In this document: positions 18,196 to 27,011 of the stretch, piece by piece | Layout: each line of letters opens with the position of its first letter | How positions within the stretch are numbered: the first letter of the stretch is position 1 | DNA from: Pedobacter cryoconitis | Lineage (GTDB): Bacteria > Bacteroidota > Bacteroidia > Sphingobacteriales > Sphingobacteriaceae | DNA length: 64,000 nucleotides | Assembly (NCBI RefSeq): GCF_001590605.1 | Contig: NZ_CP014504.1 | Span: 4,774,001-4,838,000, forward strand | Reading direction: 5' to 3' | The notes under the pieces: model-generated | The model's database searches: none | Seen by the model: only the letters and a program-made list of their open reading frames with translations | What the model was told of the DNA's origin: nothing | Position numbers and translations under genes: made by a program

Positions 18196-18878
18196 TTAAT
18201 TCATACCAGAGAGCTTCTTACCGAAATCGAAGAAACTCATGCCAGCCCCGGAAGTACCTTTAATTCCAGTCTCTTTACTGTCGCCTGGATTAATAGTTGC
18301 ATTGAGCATCATCACATCTATATATCGCTTATCCATGACTTTATCCATATCATCATAATGCCAGTACTTCATCATAGGCCCCATAACACCCCATGGTGAA
18401 TCATGGCCTGGGTATGTTACATTAGACTTAGCTTTCCCGCTAATTCCATACAGCCGAAAAAAGATTGTACGTCTAACCTCCGGTAGACTTCTTCTATAGC
18501 GGCTTTAAGTTCTGTATTCGTGAACTCGTCAGCGATCGTGTTTATCAAATATTTTGGAGCTGGTGTTTTTTTGTTTTGAATGGCAGTGGCCAAATATGCT
18601 GCCATCTGGTAGGTGTTTTCGTGGACAATTTCAAAAGTTTGTTCCACATTCCCATCCTTATTGCTTTCAGTACTTAATCCATTTGCAAATGCTGTAAGCG
18701 TGTAATTGGTGGACATTTTAAGCCCTCTCAAATAAAGCATTTCATATTTAGGGTTCATTATCCTAAGAAAGATTAATACGCGCTCAAACACATTCCTTGG
18801 GGCCATCTTAACCGTCTTCAATGGAGTAGGGATATCCAGGATATGAGACAGAATACCGTCTTTTTCTTGTTTATTCAT
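18196..18878 (-). CDS. Tail assembly chaperone frameshift product (lambda GT-like), -1 slip at 18432-18438
   Basis: The -1 frame is open across the whole overlap from the GGGAAAG site, giving ...MELAGK then AKSNVTYPGHDSPWGV and continuing into MGPMMKYWHYDDMDK to the stop at 18196. The fused product is about 227 residues. The downstream frame has no convincing independent start and would be an orphan 62-residue ORF otherwise. Synteny (tube, chaperone, extension) matches the lambda G/GT scheme, in which the T part recruits tape measure. I infer function from site and position; frameshifting is not measured. Confidence 0.78.
18417..18878 (-). CDS. Tail assembly chaperone (lambda G-like)
   Basis: 153 residues, mostly helical. 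It sits directly downstream of the tail tube gene, where siphophages encode the chaperone that coats the tape measure before tube polymerisation. Near its 3' end is GGGAAAG (18432-18438 on the minus strand), read in frame as GC G-GGA-AAG, the same slippery heptamer lambda uses to make G-T. The frame-zero product stops soon after, ending KLSLM. Confidence 0.8.
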   Translation of the reverse strand: MNKQEKDGILSHILDIPTPLKTVKMAPRNVFERVLIFLRIMNPKYEMLYLRGLKMSTNYTLTAFANGLSTESNKDGNVEQTFEIVHENTYQMAAYLATAIQNKKTPAPKYLINTIADEFTNTELKAAIEEVYRRLDVQSFFGCMELAGKLSLM

Positions 18879-18896
18879 TTTAAAATATAGTTCTAC

Positions 18897-18925
18897 AAAA
18901 AAGCCTGGAATTAACCAGGCTTTTT
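18897..18925. terminator. Terminator between tail tube and chaperone
   Basis: Stem AAAAAGCCTGG / CCAGGCTTTTT around AATTAA. U-run on both strands. Partial read-through would set a high tube-to-chaperone ratio. Confidence 0.8.
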
Positions 18926-18942
18926 AATATTAAAAATCAATT

Positions 18943-19473
18943 TTAGGTTGCTGGGATGAATTTGAATCCCCATGGACTCATTGCTTCACCCGCAGCGTTA
19001 GCTGGTGTGGTCGCTTCACCTTCATAGCTTAATGCCACAAATCCTTTTTTAGTGAAGTTATTGGCAATACCTGCATTACCCGCGGCAACCGGAATACTCA
19101 ACTGGAATTTCTGACCTTCAAATGGAAGGGAAGTAAATCTCACAGCAAGCTGTATAATACCTGGATTTGCAGGATAATCAAATTCTTTAGCGGTTGCATC
19201 CCACGTTCCACCAAGTAACAAGGCAGCTTTAGGGCCATCAATATCTATAGATTTAAAGGAGAATTTTGCACCATCTGTTTCCCCGGGCAAAACATAACGG
19301 ACCCCACCCTTATCTTCTACTCTTATTTTAATTTTTTCTAACGGTGGCACTGCAAATGATACAGAGTCATCCTCAATATCCACAATCTTAATCCATCCCG
19401 TCGTTGGCATTGCTCCGTTAACACCAATCGGTGCTAACTCAATGCTCTCTACCCCATTAACTCCTTGTGGCAT
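18943..19473 (-). CDS. Major tail tube protein
   Basis: 176 residues, beta-rich, starting MPQGVNGVESIELAPIG. Located between tail completion and chaperone genes, as in lambda-like tails. The C-terminal part (FVALSYEGEATTPANAAGEA) resembles an exposed strand or loop. The following terminator is typical of a highly expressed structural gene. No sheath gene is seen, consistent with a non-contractile tail. Confidence 0.8.
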   Translation of the reverse strand: MPQGVNGVESIELAPIGVNGAMPTTGWIKIVDIEDDSVSFAVPPLEKIKIRVEDKGGVRYVLPGETDGAKFSFKSIDIDGPKAALLLGGTWDATAKEFDYPANPGIIQLAVRFTSLPFEGQKFQLSIPVAAGNAGIANNFTKKGFVALSYEGEATTPANAAGEAMSPWGFKFIPAT

Positions 19474-19519
19474 AATTTTAATTTTATTGTTTAAATAATC
19501 CCTGTTACCAGGCTTAATT

Positions 19520-19927
19520 TTATTTTAGTAATGTTGTAAACTCAACTTGAATATTGCTAAACCAGTTGTTATCATCCGGATAAGGCATACCTGGTACTTT
19601 AATAGTGAACCAATAATCATATCCCCGGTAATCCTTAAGCGCAGAAACAACTATATCCGTAATCCTAATCAATCGATCTTCATCAGGTTGAGTTGAATCA
19701 TTTGTAAGGTTAAGATTAGGCACATGGATGTTGACATTGATCACACCTTCCTGTACCTGCTCTGCGTTCATAATAAAGACCCTGACAACTATGTCTTCCT
19801 TCAAACTATCCTTTGGCCTTCTGTTTTTAAATATGCCTCCTGTTAGGGAAGAAGTATTTATGACATCAGCCGCTATAAGTCGGTTAAAGATTGATTCCTG
19901 TGCGGACAATGCTGTTGTTGTTCCCAT
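19520..19927 (-). CDS. Tail completion / terminator-like protein
   Basis: 135 residues from ATG at 19927 (MGTTTALSAQESIFNRL), one base past the upstream stop; the longer reading from 19987 would overlap by 58 bases. Mixed alpha/beta with VVRVFIMNAEQVQEGVINVN, consistent with the small proteins that cap the tail tube. Assigned from order: connector, HK97-gp10-like, this gene, tube. Confidence 0.65.
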   Translation of the reverse strand: MGTTTALSAQESIFNRLIAADVINTSSLTGGIFKNRRPKDSLKEDIVVRVFIMNAEQVQEGVINVNIHVPNLNLTNDSTQPDEDRLIRITDIVVSALKDYRGYDYWFTIKVPGMPYPDDNNWFSNIQVEFTTLLK

Positions 19928-19928
19928 A

Positions 19929-20474
19929 TTATGCAGCAAATGCTGTTTCCACGTTTTGAAATGCAATTGATAATATCTTCTGAGCACCCAATGTGCTACC
20001 AGTGATTACATCATATCCAAGGGCCTCAACCCAACTTGCATACTCCATTCCTGCTACTGTAATTATTGCCCAACCCGTTTTATAATCTTCACCTAACTTT
20101 TGTGCATAAGCTGTTCCTAAGGCTAATCCAGCACTCTTATCTGTGCCTTTGGATGACAACTGGAAATCTTGATAGACAAGCTCTCCGTCGTACATTAGAA
20201 TAAAACCTATTGAACTTCTTAGATTTCCAGTATCATCATTAAAGCCAGGTGAATCCGAACCAAGTTGCGCTCTGGTTTCTCCTTTAGCATACGCTAATGA
20301 GTTTATTGCCTCCCGATAGTTATCATCTGGAATCTTAGACCTTGCATCCCTCACAAACTGCAATCCGACTTGTATAAGCTCATTCTGAGTAACCTTAATT
20401 ATACGGGCCATCTCTTCCTTTACTAACTTGTCGAAATCACCCTTTGTAAAACTATTTTCCAGATTAAACTTCAT
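19929..20474 (-). CDS. HK97 gp10-like head-tail connector
   Basis: 181 residues. A long N-terminal helix, then DDTGNLRSSIGF (about 80-91) and GMEYASWVEALGYDVITGS (about 141-159), match the HK97-gp10/neck family pattern. It joins portal/connector ring to the tail. Four-base overlap with the upstream gene. Confidence 0.75.
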   Translation of the reverse strand: MKFNLENSFTKGDFDKLVKEEMARIIKVTQNELIQVGLQFVRDARSKIPDDNYREAINSLAYAKGETRAQLGSDSPGFNDDTGNLRSSIGFILMYDGELVYQDFQLSSKGTDKSAGLALGTAYAQKLGEDYKTGWAIITVAGMEYASWVEALGYDVITGSTLGAQKILSIAFQNVETAFAA

Positions 20475-20803
20475 ATCCAGCCTAATATGCTACGTAAACC
20501 AATTTGATAACCCTGAAGCTCTCCATTAAATAGCAACTCATCCCTTACGCCGGTGATCTTCACGAGGGCATTCTTTTCAGGGAGATCTTGTGTACTAATC
20601 GGAAAACCTAAGTCATATGAATACTCAGTTAAAATTCCATCCTTGTTGGGTTTCTTTTTACCGGACCTATTAGGCTGAGCTCTACACTCAATCACTACAT
20701 CAAGACCAGGCTGACCAACAATCCATTGACCAGTTGACTGATCATAGACATCTGGGGTAGCCTTAGTCGTGTATGTCATCTTATGTATGTATTGCTCATT
20801 CAT
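20471..20803 (-). CDS. Head closure / head-tail adaptor protein
   Basis: 110 residues, beta-rich, with pattern VVIECRAQPNRSGKK and LVKITGVRDELLFNGELQG, like small head-closure proteins (SPP1 gp16 type). Overlaps neighbours by 1 and 4 bases. Identity by synteny. Confidence 0.6.
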   Translation of the reverse strand: MNEQYIHKMTYTTKATPDVYDQSTGQWIVGQPGLDVVIECRAQPNRSGKKKPNKDGILTEYSYDLGFPISTQDLPEKNALVKITGVRDELLFNGELQGYQIGLRSILGWI

Positions 20804-21126
20804 TACCAGGGTGATCTACCGGTTACCGTATTTTCCTTTTCTGCCAACTCATCAACAAGGCCGTAGCGTTTAATGATGATCAGACGAAGTTTTAACAAAT
20901 CATCCATATCATGCTCAGTCACCTGGTAATCCAGTTCCTTAACACTCTTTGGACTCATTGCAATGGTGAGTATAAGCCCTGCAAGAGCCACCTCAACAGG
21001 TTTGATGTTATCCGGAACTACATAGGTGGCATCCGCATCCAGATTGTTCTTCAGCAGTGCCAATTCCAATGTTATTTCGGGCATCGGCCTGTTTAGTTCG
21101 GCTTGCAGGGCTTTTAAATTGGTCAT
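20803..21126 (-). CDS. Head-tail connector, gp6-like
   Basis: 107 residues, mostly helical, following the capsid gene as gp6/gp15-type connectors do. Core helix VEVALAGLILTIAM may pack against its neighbours. Assigned by position and helical composition. Confidence 0.6.
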   Translation of the reverse strand: MTNLKALQAELNRPMPEITLELALLKNNLDADATYVVPDNIKPVEVALAGLILTIAMSPKSVKELDYQVTEHDMDDLLKLRLIIIKRYGLVDELAEKENTVTGRSPW

Positions 21127-21128
21127 GC

Positions 21129-22229
21129 TTATGCAGCTAATTTGGTTTTCAGGATGTGAATATTTTTAGAGTTATTCAATACAGGAGTAGCATAAGCCAC
21201 TGCTTTAGTGATAACTGTAATAGGATCTTCCTCTCCCCATGTTTTCAAAAGGACAATACCAGATTTGGTTTTCTGTGCAACCCCAGCATTAACATATTCA
21301 TCCGCTGATGTAGTATACTGGGTGTTTCCTAACGTTGGAAGTTCGTGGAAAGTCACATTTCCCTCTTCCCATCCAGTAATCTGAGTCTGAGATCCGTCTT
21401 TACCTTCTTGAACCATTGCTGATTCCCAAATTTTGATGATCGGTAACTTCTGTCTTTTCAGTGCAAGATTAACTGTATCCAAATCAGGAAGCTGCTGAAG
21501 ATTTAAAGCATTGACAACATAAGTAGCGCAGAATTTCTGAACCTTTTCGTTTGCAGCGAAGTTTTCAAATGTATCCTCCTCCATGGTCATATACTGCAAT
21601 ACTCTGTTTTTTGCTTTAGCAGCTTTCTTCCGTGTTCTGATGTCAGCAATAGGATCTGCATCAGCTGCTGACCAGTCTTTTGCAGCATTAACAAGCTGAT
21701 CGGCAGGAATTCCAAAATCAACATCAATTTTAGTTTGAACACCAGCCTCATTGTTAATTAATGTAAGGCTATACTTTCCTTTTGAGGCGATCTGTTTTGC
21801 AATCCACTCTAAACGGGCATTTACACCATCTACAGCAAATGTTTGGTCTTCATAATGCCAATCCAAAATGCGTTGCATAGCCTGTTTTTTAGTAGGCCCA
21901 TCTGGAAGTAAACGAACAGCATTTTCAAGACTTCTTAAAGTATTGAAATCAGTTTCCATTTTATCCCTTGCAATTTCAATCTTTGGGATATCACCTGATA
22001 TCTTAGTTGGTAAATTACGACCTTTTCTCGGTGCTCGGCTATTGAAAGCCACTACATCGGCCATAACTTTAGCACCGAACTCCGCCTCAATACCTGACCA
22101 TCTAAGGTCTGGCTGATATAGCAAAGGAAAAACGCTCTGATAAGGCAGTATGTCAAACGGAAACGTTTGAATATATGCCTGAGCATCAGCCTGCCTGAAA
22201 GCAGGTACTAATTCTTGTACATTTATCAT
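21129..22229 (-). CDS. Major capsid protein (lambda E-like family)
   Basis: 366 residues, the usual size. The order scaffold, decoration, this gene, connectors marks it as major capsid. The pattern TKISGDIPKIEIARDKMETDF (spread over residues 75-96) and the C-terminal AVAYATPVLNNSKNIHILKT fit the Phage_cap_E family, in which the same fold also occurs in HK97-type capsids. Forms the icosahedral shell. Confidence 0.85.
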   Translation of the reverse strand: MINVQELVPAFRQADAQAYIQTFPFDILPYQSVFPLLYQPDLRWSGIEAEFGAKVMADVVAFNSRAPRKGRNLPTKISGDIPKIEIARDKMETDFNTLRSLENAVRLLPDGPTKKQAMQRILDWHYEDQTFAVDGVNARLEWIAKQIASKGKYSLTLINNEAGVQTKIDVDFGIPADQLVNAAKDWSAADADPIADIRTRKKAAKAKNRVLQYMTMEEDTFENFAANEKVQKFCATYVVNALNLQQLPDLDTVNLALKRQKLPIIKIWESAMVQEGKDGSQTQITGWEEGNVTFHELPTLGNTQYTTSADEYVNAGVAQKTKSGIVLLKTWGEEDPITVITKAVAYATPVLNNSKNIHILKTKLAA

Positions 22230-22261
22230 TATTTAAATGTTAATAATTTTGAATCTGTTAA

Positions 22262-22639
22262 TTATACCAAAGTGATCTTAGGTAAAGCGGTAGCTAATGC
22301 TGCGGCTTTTGATTTCTCATTAGCCGGCAATGCTTTTAACCTTGCGGTACCCAATAAACCTACACCGACAACCGCATTGTCTTCGATGAACACGTCTCTC
22401 AATGACAAGCCCAATATTTGCAAGCCTGCAATTGGTGCCGCCGGATCCAATACCACACGGCCGAGGCCGGTAGCTGTCATCTTACCGATACATGTTCCTT
22501 CCGGCATATAGCCATTGACACCCGCGGTGTAGGCAGTGAAATCCATCACTAAGCCGCCAGCAAGCGTATCACCTACGTTCTCCCAGACTACTTTTTTAAA
22601 GCCTTGAGTTCCCTCTCTTTTAATCCCCGTCAATCCCAT
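22262..22639 (-). CDS. Head decoration-like protein
   Basis: 125 residues, Gly/Ala/Val-rich and beta-prone (GLQILGLSLRDVFIEDNAVV). Placed directly before the capsid gene, as lambda gpD is. It would stabilise the expanded capsid. Assigned on synteny and composition. Confidence 0.7.
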   Translation of the reverse strand: MGLTGIKREGTQGFKKVVWENVGDTLAGGLVMDFTAYTAGVNGYMPEGTCIGKMTATGLGRVVLDPAAPIAGLQILGLSLRDVFIEDNAVVGVGLLGTARLKALPANEKSKAAALATALPKITLV

Positions 22640-22650
22640 TATATAGACTT

Positions 22651-23313
22651 TTAGTTAGCCTTAGCAGCAGCCGTAGCGGCGCGTTCAGCAATTAATTCTT
22701 TCATTGCTGGCGATACCTCTTTCTCGTCAGCTCCTTTTGCAGGCACATACCCTTTTGGTGGGGCATCTCCGCCTAATCCTGCATCACTTGCTCCCTGAAT
22801 AGCAGAAGCTGCATCAGTTTCACTTTCAGCAAGGAATTCGTCAAACTCTTCTTGCGTTTCAAACTTCATCCTTGCGAAATCTTTAAGAGCCTTTGCTTTA
22901 TAAACTTCAGGTGTCTTTTCAAGCTTCGCCAGTAATAAGTCTTTACGTGTTATAGCTACCTCTTTCGTTTGAACAGCAGCCAAACCCTGAGCTAATGTTT
23001 TTACCTGGTTCAAAAGCTCCAGCATAACCGGATCAGTTGTAGCAGGAACTGCTGGTTTTGGTTCTTCAACCGGAGTGATAGTTGAGTCTTCAACAGTCTT
23101 TGTTTTTTTTGCCTCAGTAACCTGGCGGTTAATCTCAGACTGCATTAATGAGGTCATGGGTTCAATAGCTGTAATTGCTGCAGTCATTTCCTCTGCTGTT
23201 GATTCTTCTGTGAGGTTCGGTGCTAAGTATTCAGCAAGACCCTCGATTGCTTTTTGGCTAAAACCCTTACTTGCAAATAAGGTTTTTAGCATTAAAATAA
23301 GTTTATTTTTCAT
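22651..23313 (-). CDS. Capsid scaffold-like protein
   Basis: 220 residues, acidic, Ala/Glu/Lys-rich with coiled coil (PVMLELLNQVKTLAQGLAAV, about 105-125) and a Pro-rich hinge (about 82-100), the profile of phage scaffolding proteins. Sits upstream of decoration and capsid genes. No protease motif is visible, so maturation may be protease-free or rely on another gene. Confidence 0.7.
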   Translation of the reverse strand: MKNKLILMLKTLFASKGFSQKAIEGLAEYLAPNLTEESTAEEMTAAITAIEPMTSLMQSEINRQVTEAKKTKTVEDSTITPVEEPKPAVPATTDPVMLELLNQVKTLAQGLAAVQTKEVAITRKDLLLAKLEKTPEVYKAKALKDFARMKFETQEEFDEFLAESETDAASAIQGASDAGLGGDAPPKGYVPAKGADEKEVSPAMKELIAERAATAAAKAN

Positions 23314-23406
23314 TTGAATAGGTTTGAAAGCGATACCCCCAAAACGGGTTATTGCCTGCTTAAACCCAAAATTACCCAGCTGATTAGCCGGTATGAAGAA
23401 GCTGTT

Positions 23407-23429
23407 TTGACAATGTCATACATTGTCAA
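23407..23429. promoter_or_regulatory. 23-bp operator, copy 2
   Basis: Identical to 9851-9873: arms TTGACAATGT and ACATTGTCAA around CAT. Lies 83 bases before the start of the rightward membrane protein gene at 23513. Flanking sequence differs from copy 1, so only the operator is conserved. Confidence 0.6.
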
Positions 23430-23512
23430 ACAATTGGAAGATGTTTGTATATTGCAGAAAAAGCACTCTCATGTTATTTCAAGTATTCCCTTATCCTCCT
23501 GTCATCAAATCA

Positions 23513-24184
23513 ATGACAGCAACAGATTCTTTGAAAAGAACTATAAACCTGATGCATCTGAAATTAGATAGCTTAGAAAAAGTAGTTTTAAAGACCGAGA
23601 TAGGGTCTGGATTCTTTTCAGACGTTATTTCCACCAACCTTTATATGTTTGCTACCATAATTGGTTTAGCTGCGCTGATTAGCTGGGGATTTATTTCAGT
23701 GATATTAATTGCCCATAAGAAGAAAATAAATAAATCAATGATTGCAAGCTTAGCTTTGCAAGATGAAAAGTTAAGCAGAGAAAACAAGGAATTAAAAGAA
23801 GAATTAACATTAACCGCATTTGATGTTAATAGAGCAATGTTTAACATTGTCTCTTCTAAAAATGATCATGTTAATGCATTTGATTGGGGAATGTCGACAT
23901 GTATATCGTTAATATTAGTAGAAGACTTTGAGCCAAATTTTCTTGAAATATGGCTCAAGATGGCTCAAGAACATTTGGATAAAATAGAATTAGGCTCACC
24001 GGCATTGAAGGATACTCTATCTAAAAATGCATCCAGACTTGATAACCTGTTAGATGTTAGTAGCGAAGTCGCTCAGAAGACCATTGAGGAGATTAGATCG
24101 AAGATGTATTTGACCGCCTACACACCACAACAACCGCCAGAAGATATCATGAAAGATATTCCGCCTTTACCAGAAATAATTTAA
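23513..24184 (+). CDS. Membrane-anchored coiled-coil protein, rightward cargo gene
   Basis: 223 residues from ATG at 23513 (MTATDSLKRTIN); upstream starts at 23423, 23441 or 23471 would overlap the operator or lack a leader. One transmembrane segment (YMFATIIGLAALISWGFISV, about 43-62) is followed by basic residues, then a coiled coil (about 75-105) and a helical cytosolic domain. Topology suggests an inner-membrane sensor or exclusion protein. It is set against the flow of the head genes and controlled by the repeated operator, so it is likely cargo. It overlaps the head morphogenesis gene's 3' end by 4 bases. Confidence 0.65.
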   Translation: MTATDSLKRTINLMHLKLDSLEKVVLKTEIGSGFFSDVISTNLYMFATIIGLAALISWGFISVILIAHKKKINKSMIASLALQDEKLSRENKELKEELTLTAFDVNRAMFNIVSSKNDHVNAFDWGMSTCISLILVEDFEPNFLEIWLKMAQEHLDKIELGSPALKDTLSKNASRLDNLLDVSSEVAQKTIEEIRSKMYLTAYTPQQPPEDIMKDIPPLPEII

Positions 24185-25245
24185 GTAACTTCATTTTTAA
24201 GCACAGTTGTGATAAATTTATCATTATCCTTCCACCAATAAGGTCGAGCTTTCCACCCTTCAACACGTTCGGCATTGGTGTTAATCCAAATGTTGAATTC
24301 TGGTGGTGGATCATTTATCTTTAAAGACACTTGAAGGTCCTTTACCGCTCCTGGAGTATCAAGACCTCGGGCAACAAGCTTTTGATACTTGGCCATCATT
24401 TCATCATCCATCAGGATAGGTATTTTGAAACATAGGCAGTTTGGATGCCATCCGTTCCAAACAAACCATACAGGATACTTTCCTTCAAGACTTTTGCACA
24501 GCTCACATCTGATCTTTGGCTTAGCGGTAGCAGAAAGACGTATCTCATAACCAAGCACCAAAGGATTATTCTCCCAAGCCGCTCCATCCGCAGCACGATA
24601 TCCTCTATTTGTCTCAGTCCTGGCAAGTCTTTCACTATTCTTCGCAGCAGATCGGTACACACCTTGCCCTGGTTTATATGCTTCTGCTGGTTTAGAAAGT
24701 TTAAGATTGCCTCGTGAATTACGCACACGACGGAATAATTTATCAGGTTCATTAAGATTTTGACGTAACTCTCTGCCTATAGCCTTGGCTCCTTTACCTT
24801 CAGCTATGCCGATATCCATACTCATATCAACATTAATCTTGAATTGCTGCGCAGACTTCCATACGCGACTAGAAAGATCCATCCCGCCATCTTTACGAGC
24901 AATGAATGCCTCTAATCTGTTATGATTAGGATTAAACAAAGCTTTCCTAATTTGATCAGGGATTTTAAATCCGGATAAACGCCTTTCAAAGTATGCAATG
25001 TTCTTTTGATTGGAAATATCCCAGGAGAATCTTATACCATTTTCAATTCTGGCAGTTACGTTTTTACGGAATTGCTTTAATAAGAAATTAAGCTTACGCT
25101 GAACAACGGAAGTAGCGGCCCCAGACTCCACCAATGGTGCAATCTGAGAAATGATTGAATCATATTGCTTATTGATATAATTAACCACACGATCTTGCTC
25201 ATTAAAGTGAAGCTTCTCGTACTTGTTATTGATTGGATTAGCCAC
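24181..25245 (-). CDS. Phage head morphogenesis protein (SPP1 gp7 / Mu F-like)
   Basis: 354 residues, directly after portal and a small gene, as minor head proteins of this family are. The C-terminal half has ARTETNRGYRAADGAAWE (about 208-225) and a zinc-type pattern CELC ... GWHPNCLCFKIPI (247-276), the family signature. The protein is thought to enter the capsid with the portal and help DNA ejection. Residues about 215-318 are closely matched by the stand-alone protein at 47045-47410. Confidence 0.85.
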   Translation of the reverse strand: MANPINNKYEKLHFNEQDRVVNYINKQYDSIISQIAPLVESGAATSVVQRKLNFLLKQFRKNVTARIENGIRFSWDISNQKNIAYFERRLSGFKIPDQIRKALFNPNHNRLEAFIARKDGGMDLSSRVWKSAQQFKINVDMSMDIGIAEGKGAKAIGRELRQNLNEPDKLFRRVRNSRGNLKLSKPAEAYKPGQGVYRSAAKNSERLARTETNRGYRAADGAAWENNPLVLGYEIRLSATAKPKIRCELCKSLEGKYPVWFVWNGWHPNCLCFKIPILMDDEMMAKYQKLVARGLDTPGAVKDLQVSLKINDPPPEFNIWINTNAERVEGWKARPYWWKDNDKFITTVLKNEVT

Positions 25246-25248
25246 TTA

Positions 25249-25485
25249 TTAAATCAATGGAAAAGAGTCACCAACAATAAGTATAGGCATGGCATCATCC
25301 ATCTGATCTTTTGTCGGGAAGGCTTTAATATCGATAACAATGCATGTAGGTCTAATTATTTTTTTTAATTCATGGTATTTACCATCGATCAGCAGAACAT
25401 CGCCAATACTCATGTTAAAGTCCGCTGGAATATCTACCATTGGCATAATTTCATTTGATCTTGATAATTGCAGTTTATATCTCAT
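25249..25485 (-). CDS. Small hypothetical protein between portal and head gene
   Basis: 78 residues, beta-rich (FNMSIGDVLLIDGKYHELKK), possibly an SH3- or OB-like fold. Three bases from the head morphogenesis gene, 15 from the portal stop. Could be a minor virion or assembly factor. Confidence 0.6.
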   Translation of the reverse strand: MRYKLQLSRSNEIMPMVDIPADFNMSIGDVLLIDGKYHELKKIIRPTCIVIDIKAFPTKDQMDDAMPILIVGDSFPLI

Positions 25486-25500
25486 ATTTGTATAGTTTTA

Positions 25501-27000
25501 TTAAACTTCTTCCTCTTCTTCAATCTCTTTACCAAGTGTATCCGCAGCAGCTTTGATCAATTTTATTTCAGCTTTTGGATCATCAGTAAGTCCGGCCATA
25601 GCTACAGCTGTCTCGATTGATGCAACTCCACCAGCAAGGGCTACGATACTGTCATCAATTGCCTCTCTTCGGTCATCAATTCTAAACAAAGTGAATTTTG
25701 GAGATATAGACATATTCTTGGCAGGCTCTAAAGGCTTATTTATAGCAATGCAAGCAGATTTCAGAAACGACAACTCTCTTTGAGCGCCTTCGCCATAAGC
25801 CCCATCAAGCTTATCCTGAGCGGCTAAATGCGGATCCATCAAAACGCGATCGAACGCTGCACCAGAAGGAGCGGCACCTATACCTGACATCTCCTTTACA
25901 GTAATATTTGGTGTTTGAGAGCATGTAAATATGAAGTCAACCAATGAGTCAATCTCTAATTTTATTGATACAGGAGCCTGCTCCCAGGTGACATACTTGA
26001 TATCAGAATCCTTACCATCAAGCTCTAAAACTTTACCTCGTTCACCTTTTGCAGAGAAGCCTTTAATTATGCCTTTGGATACGAGGATAGGTGAACCGTT
26101 GTAATCATTGGTATCAGCAAAGTTTGACAAAACAATCTCAAGTCTGGTAATTTCAGATTGAACGTCTGCCCACTCCGGACGCTCCTGTGCATAATAAATA
26201 ACAGGGATCTTGCCATAGGAATGTTTGATTTTTCTCTTCATCAACCATCCGCCTGAGACCTCCTCAAATAGGTAAATGAATGTTTCTGTGTATATATCGA
26301 AATGAACTACCTTTTCAGATGCTTTGTTTATAAGCTCCTTAGTAATCTGTAGACCAGTGATATCCATCAGTGTCTCATAGCGTCTACCGAAATACGATAA
26401 ATTACCCAAACCATTGAACACCGGATAAAGCTTGTCGCCTTTCAGTGGACTGAGCACCTCCATACGCATTCTTTTTTTAGCTGTAGGTGCAAGATCTCCC
26501 CAGTAACCAGGTTCAACATTCTCACTATACCATAATGCAGCACACTGAAGCTCTGACATCATCCTTTTAGCAATCTCTTTAGCTTTGTATTGAACTTTAT
26601 TGTCATCACGGCACCTCTTGATCATTGCCAGCAATGTTTCTTGCTGCACTCCAACTGGCTTACATTCAATTTCCATTTTGGCCACATTCATAAATGCAGC
26701 TCGCCTGGTAACTATTAACTTTTGAAGAGGGAGAGCAATACGATTAACCTCTTCAAGACTTGTGTTAATAATATCCTTTCCATTTGAATCCTTTACACCA
26801 GAGGGCTTTTGAACGGGCTTCTTTGGCCTTTTAGCTTCCTTGAATACATCATGTTCTGATGTATCATATTGCATAATTGCTTCATCTATTCCAGAAACTT
26901 TCTGGCCTATAGCTAAGACTAATTCAACAAGTGGTGTTTCATCAACCGCAACTTCTTCATCCACCCCAACAACTACCACATCATTATTTTTCTTTGCCAT
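25501..27000 (-). CDS. Portal protein (SPP1 gp6-like)
   Basis: 499 residues. Follows large terminase by 11 bases and precedes the gp7-like gene, as in SPP1-type modules. The centre has mixed wing-domain strands and the sequence QAPVSIKLEIDSLVDFIFTC near the crown; the C-terminus is acidic (GKEIEEEEEV). A dodecameric portal is the DNA channel and packaging-motor platform. Confidence 0.85.
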   Translation of the reverse strand: MAKKNNDVVVVGVDEEVAVDETPLVELVLAIGQKVSGIDEAIMQYDTSEHDVFKEAKRPKKPVQKPSGVKDSNGKDIINTSLEEVNRIALPLQKLIVTRRAAFMNVAKMEIECKPVGVQQETLLAMIKRCRDDNKVQYKAKEIAKRMMSELQCAALWYSENVEPGYWGDLAPTAKKRMRMEVLSPLKGDKLYPVFNGLGNLSYFGRRYETLMDITGLQITKELINKASEKVVHFDIYTETFIYLFEEVSGGWLMKRKIKHSYGKIPVIYYAQERPEWADVQSEITRLEIVLSNFADTNDYNGSPILVSKGIIKGFSAKGERGKVLELDGKDSDIKYVTWEQAPVSIKLEIDSLVDFIFTCSQTPNITVKEMSGIGAAPSGAAFDRVLMDPHLAAQDKLDGAYGEGAQRELSFLKSACIAINKPLEPAKNMSISPKFTLFRIDDRREAIDDSIVALAGGVASIETAVAMAGLTDDPKAEIKLIKAAADTLGKEIEEEEEV

Positions 27001-27011
27001 CCCTTTTCTCT

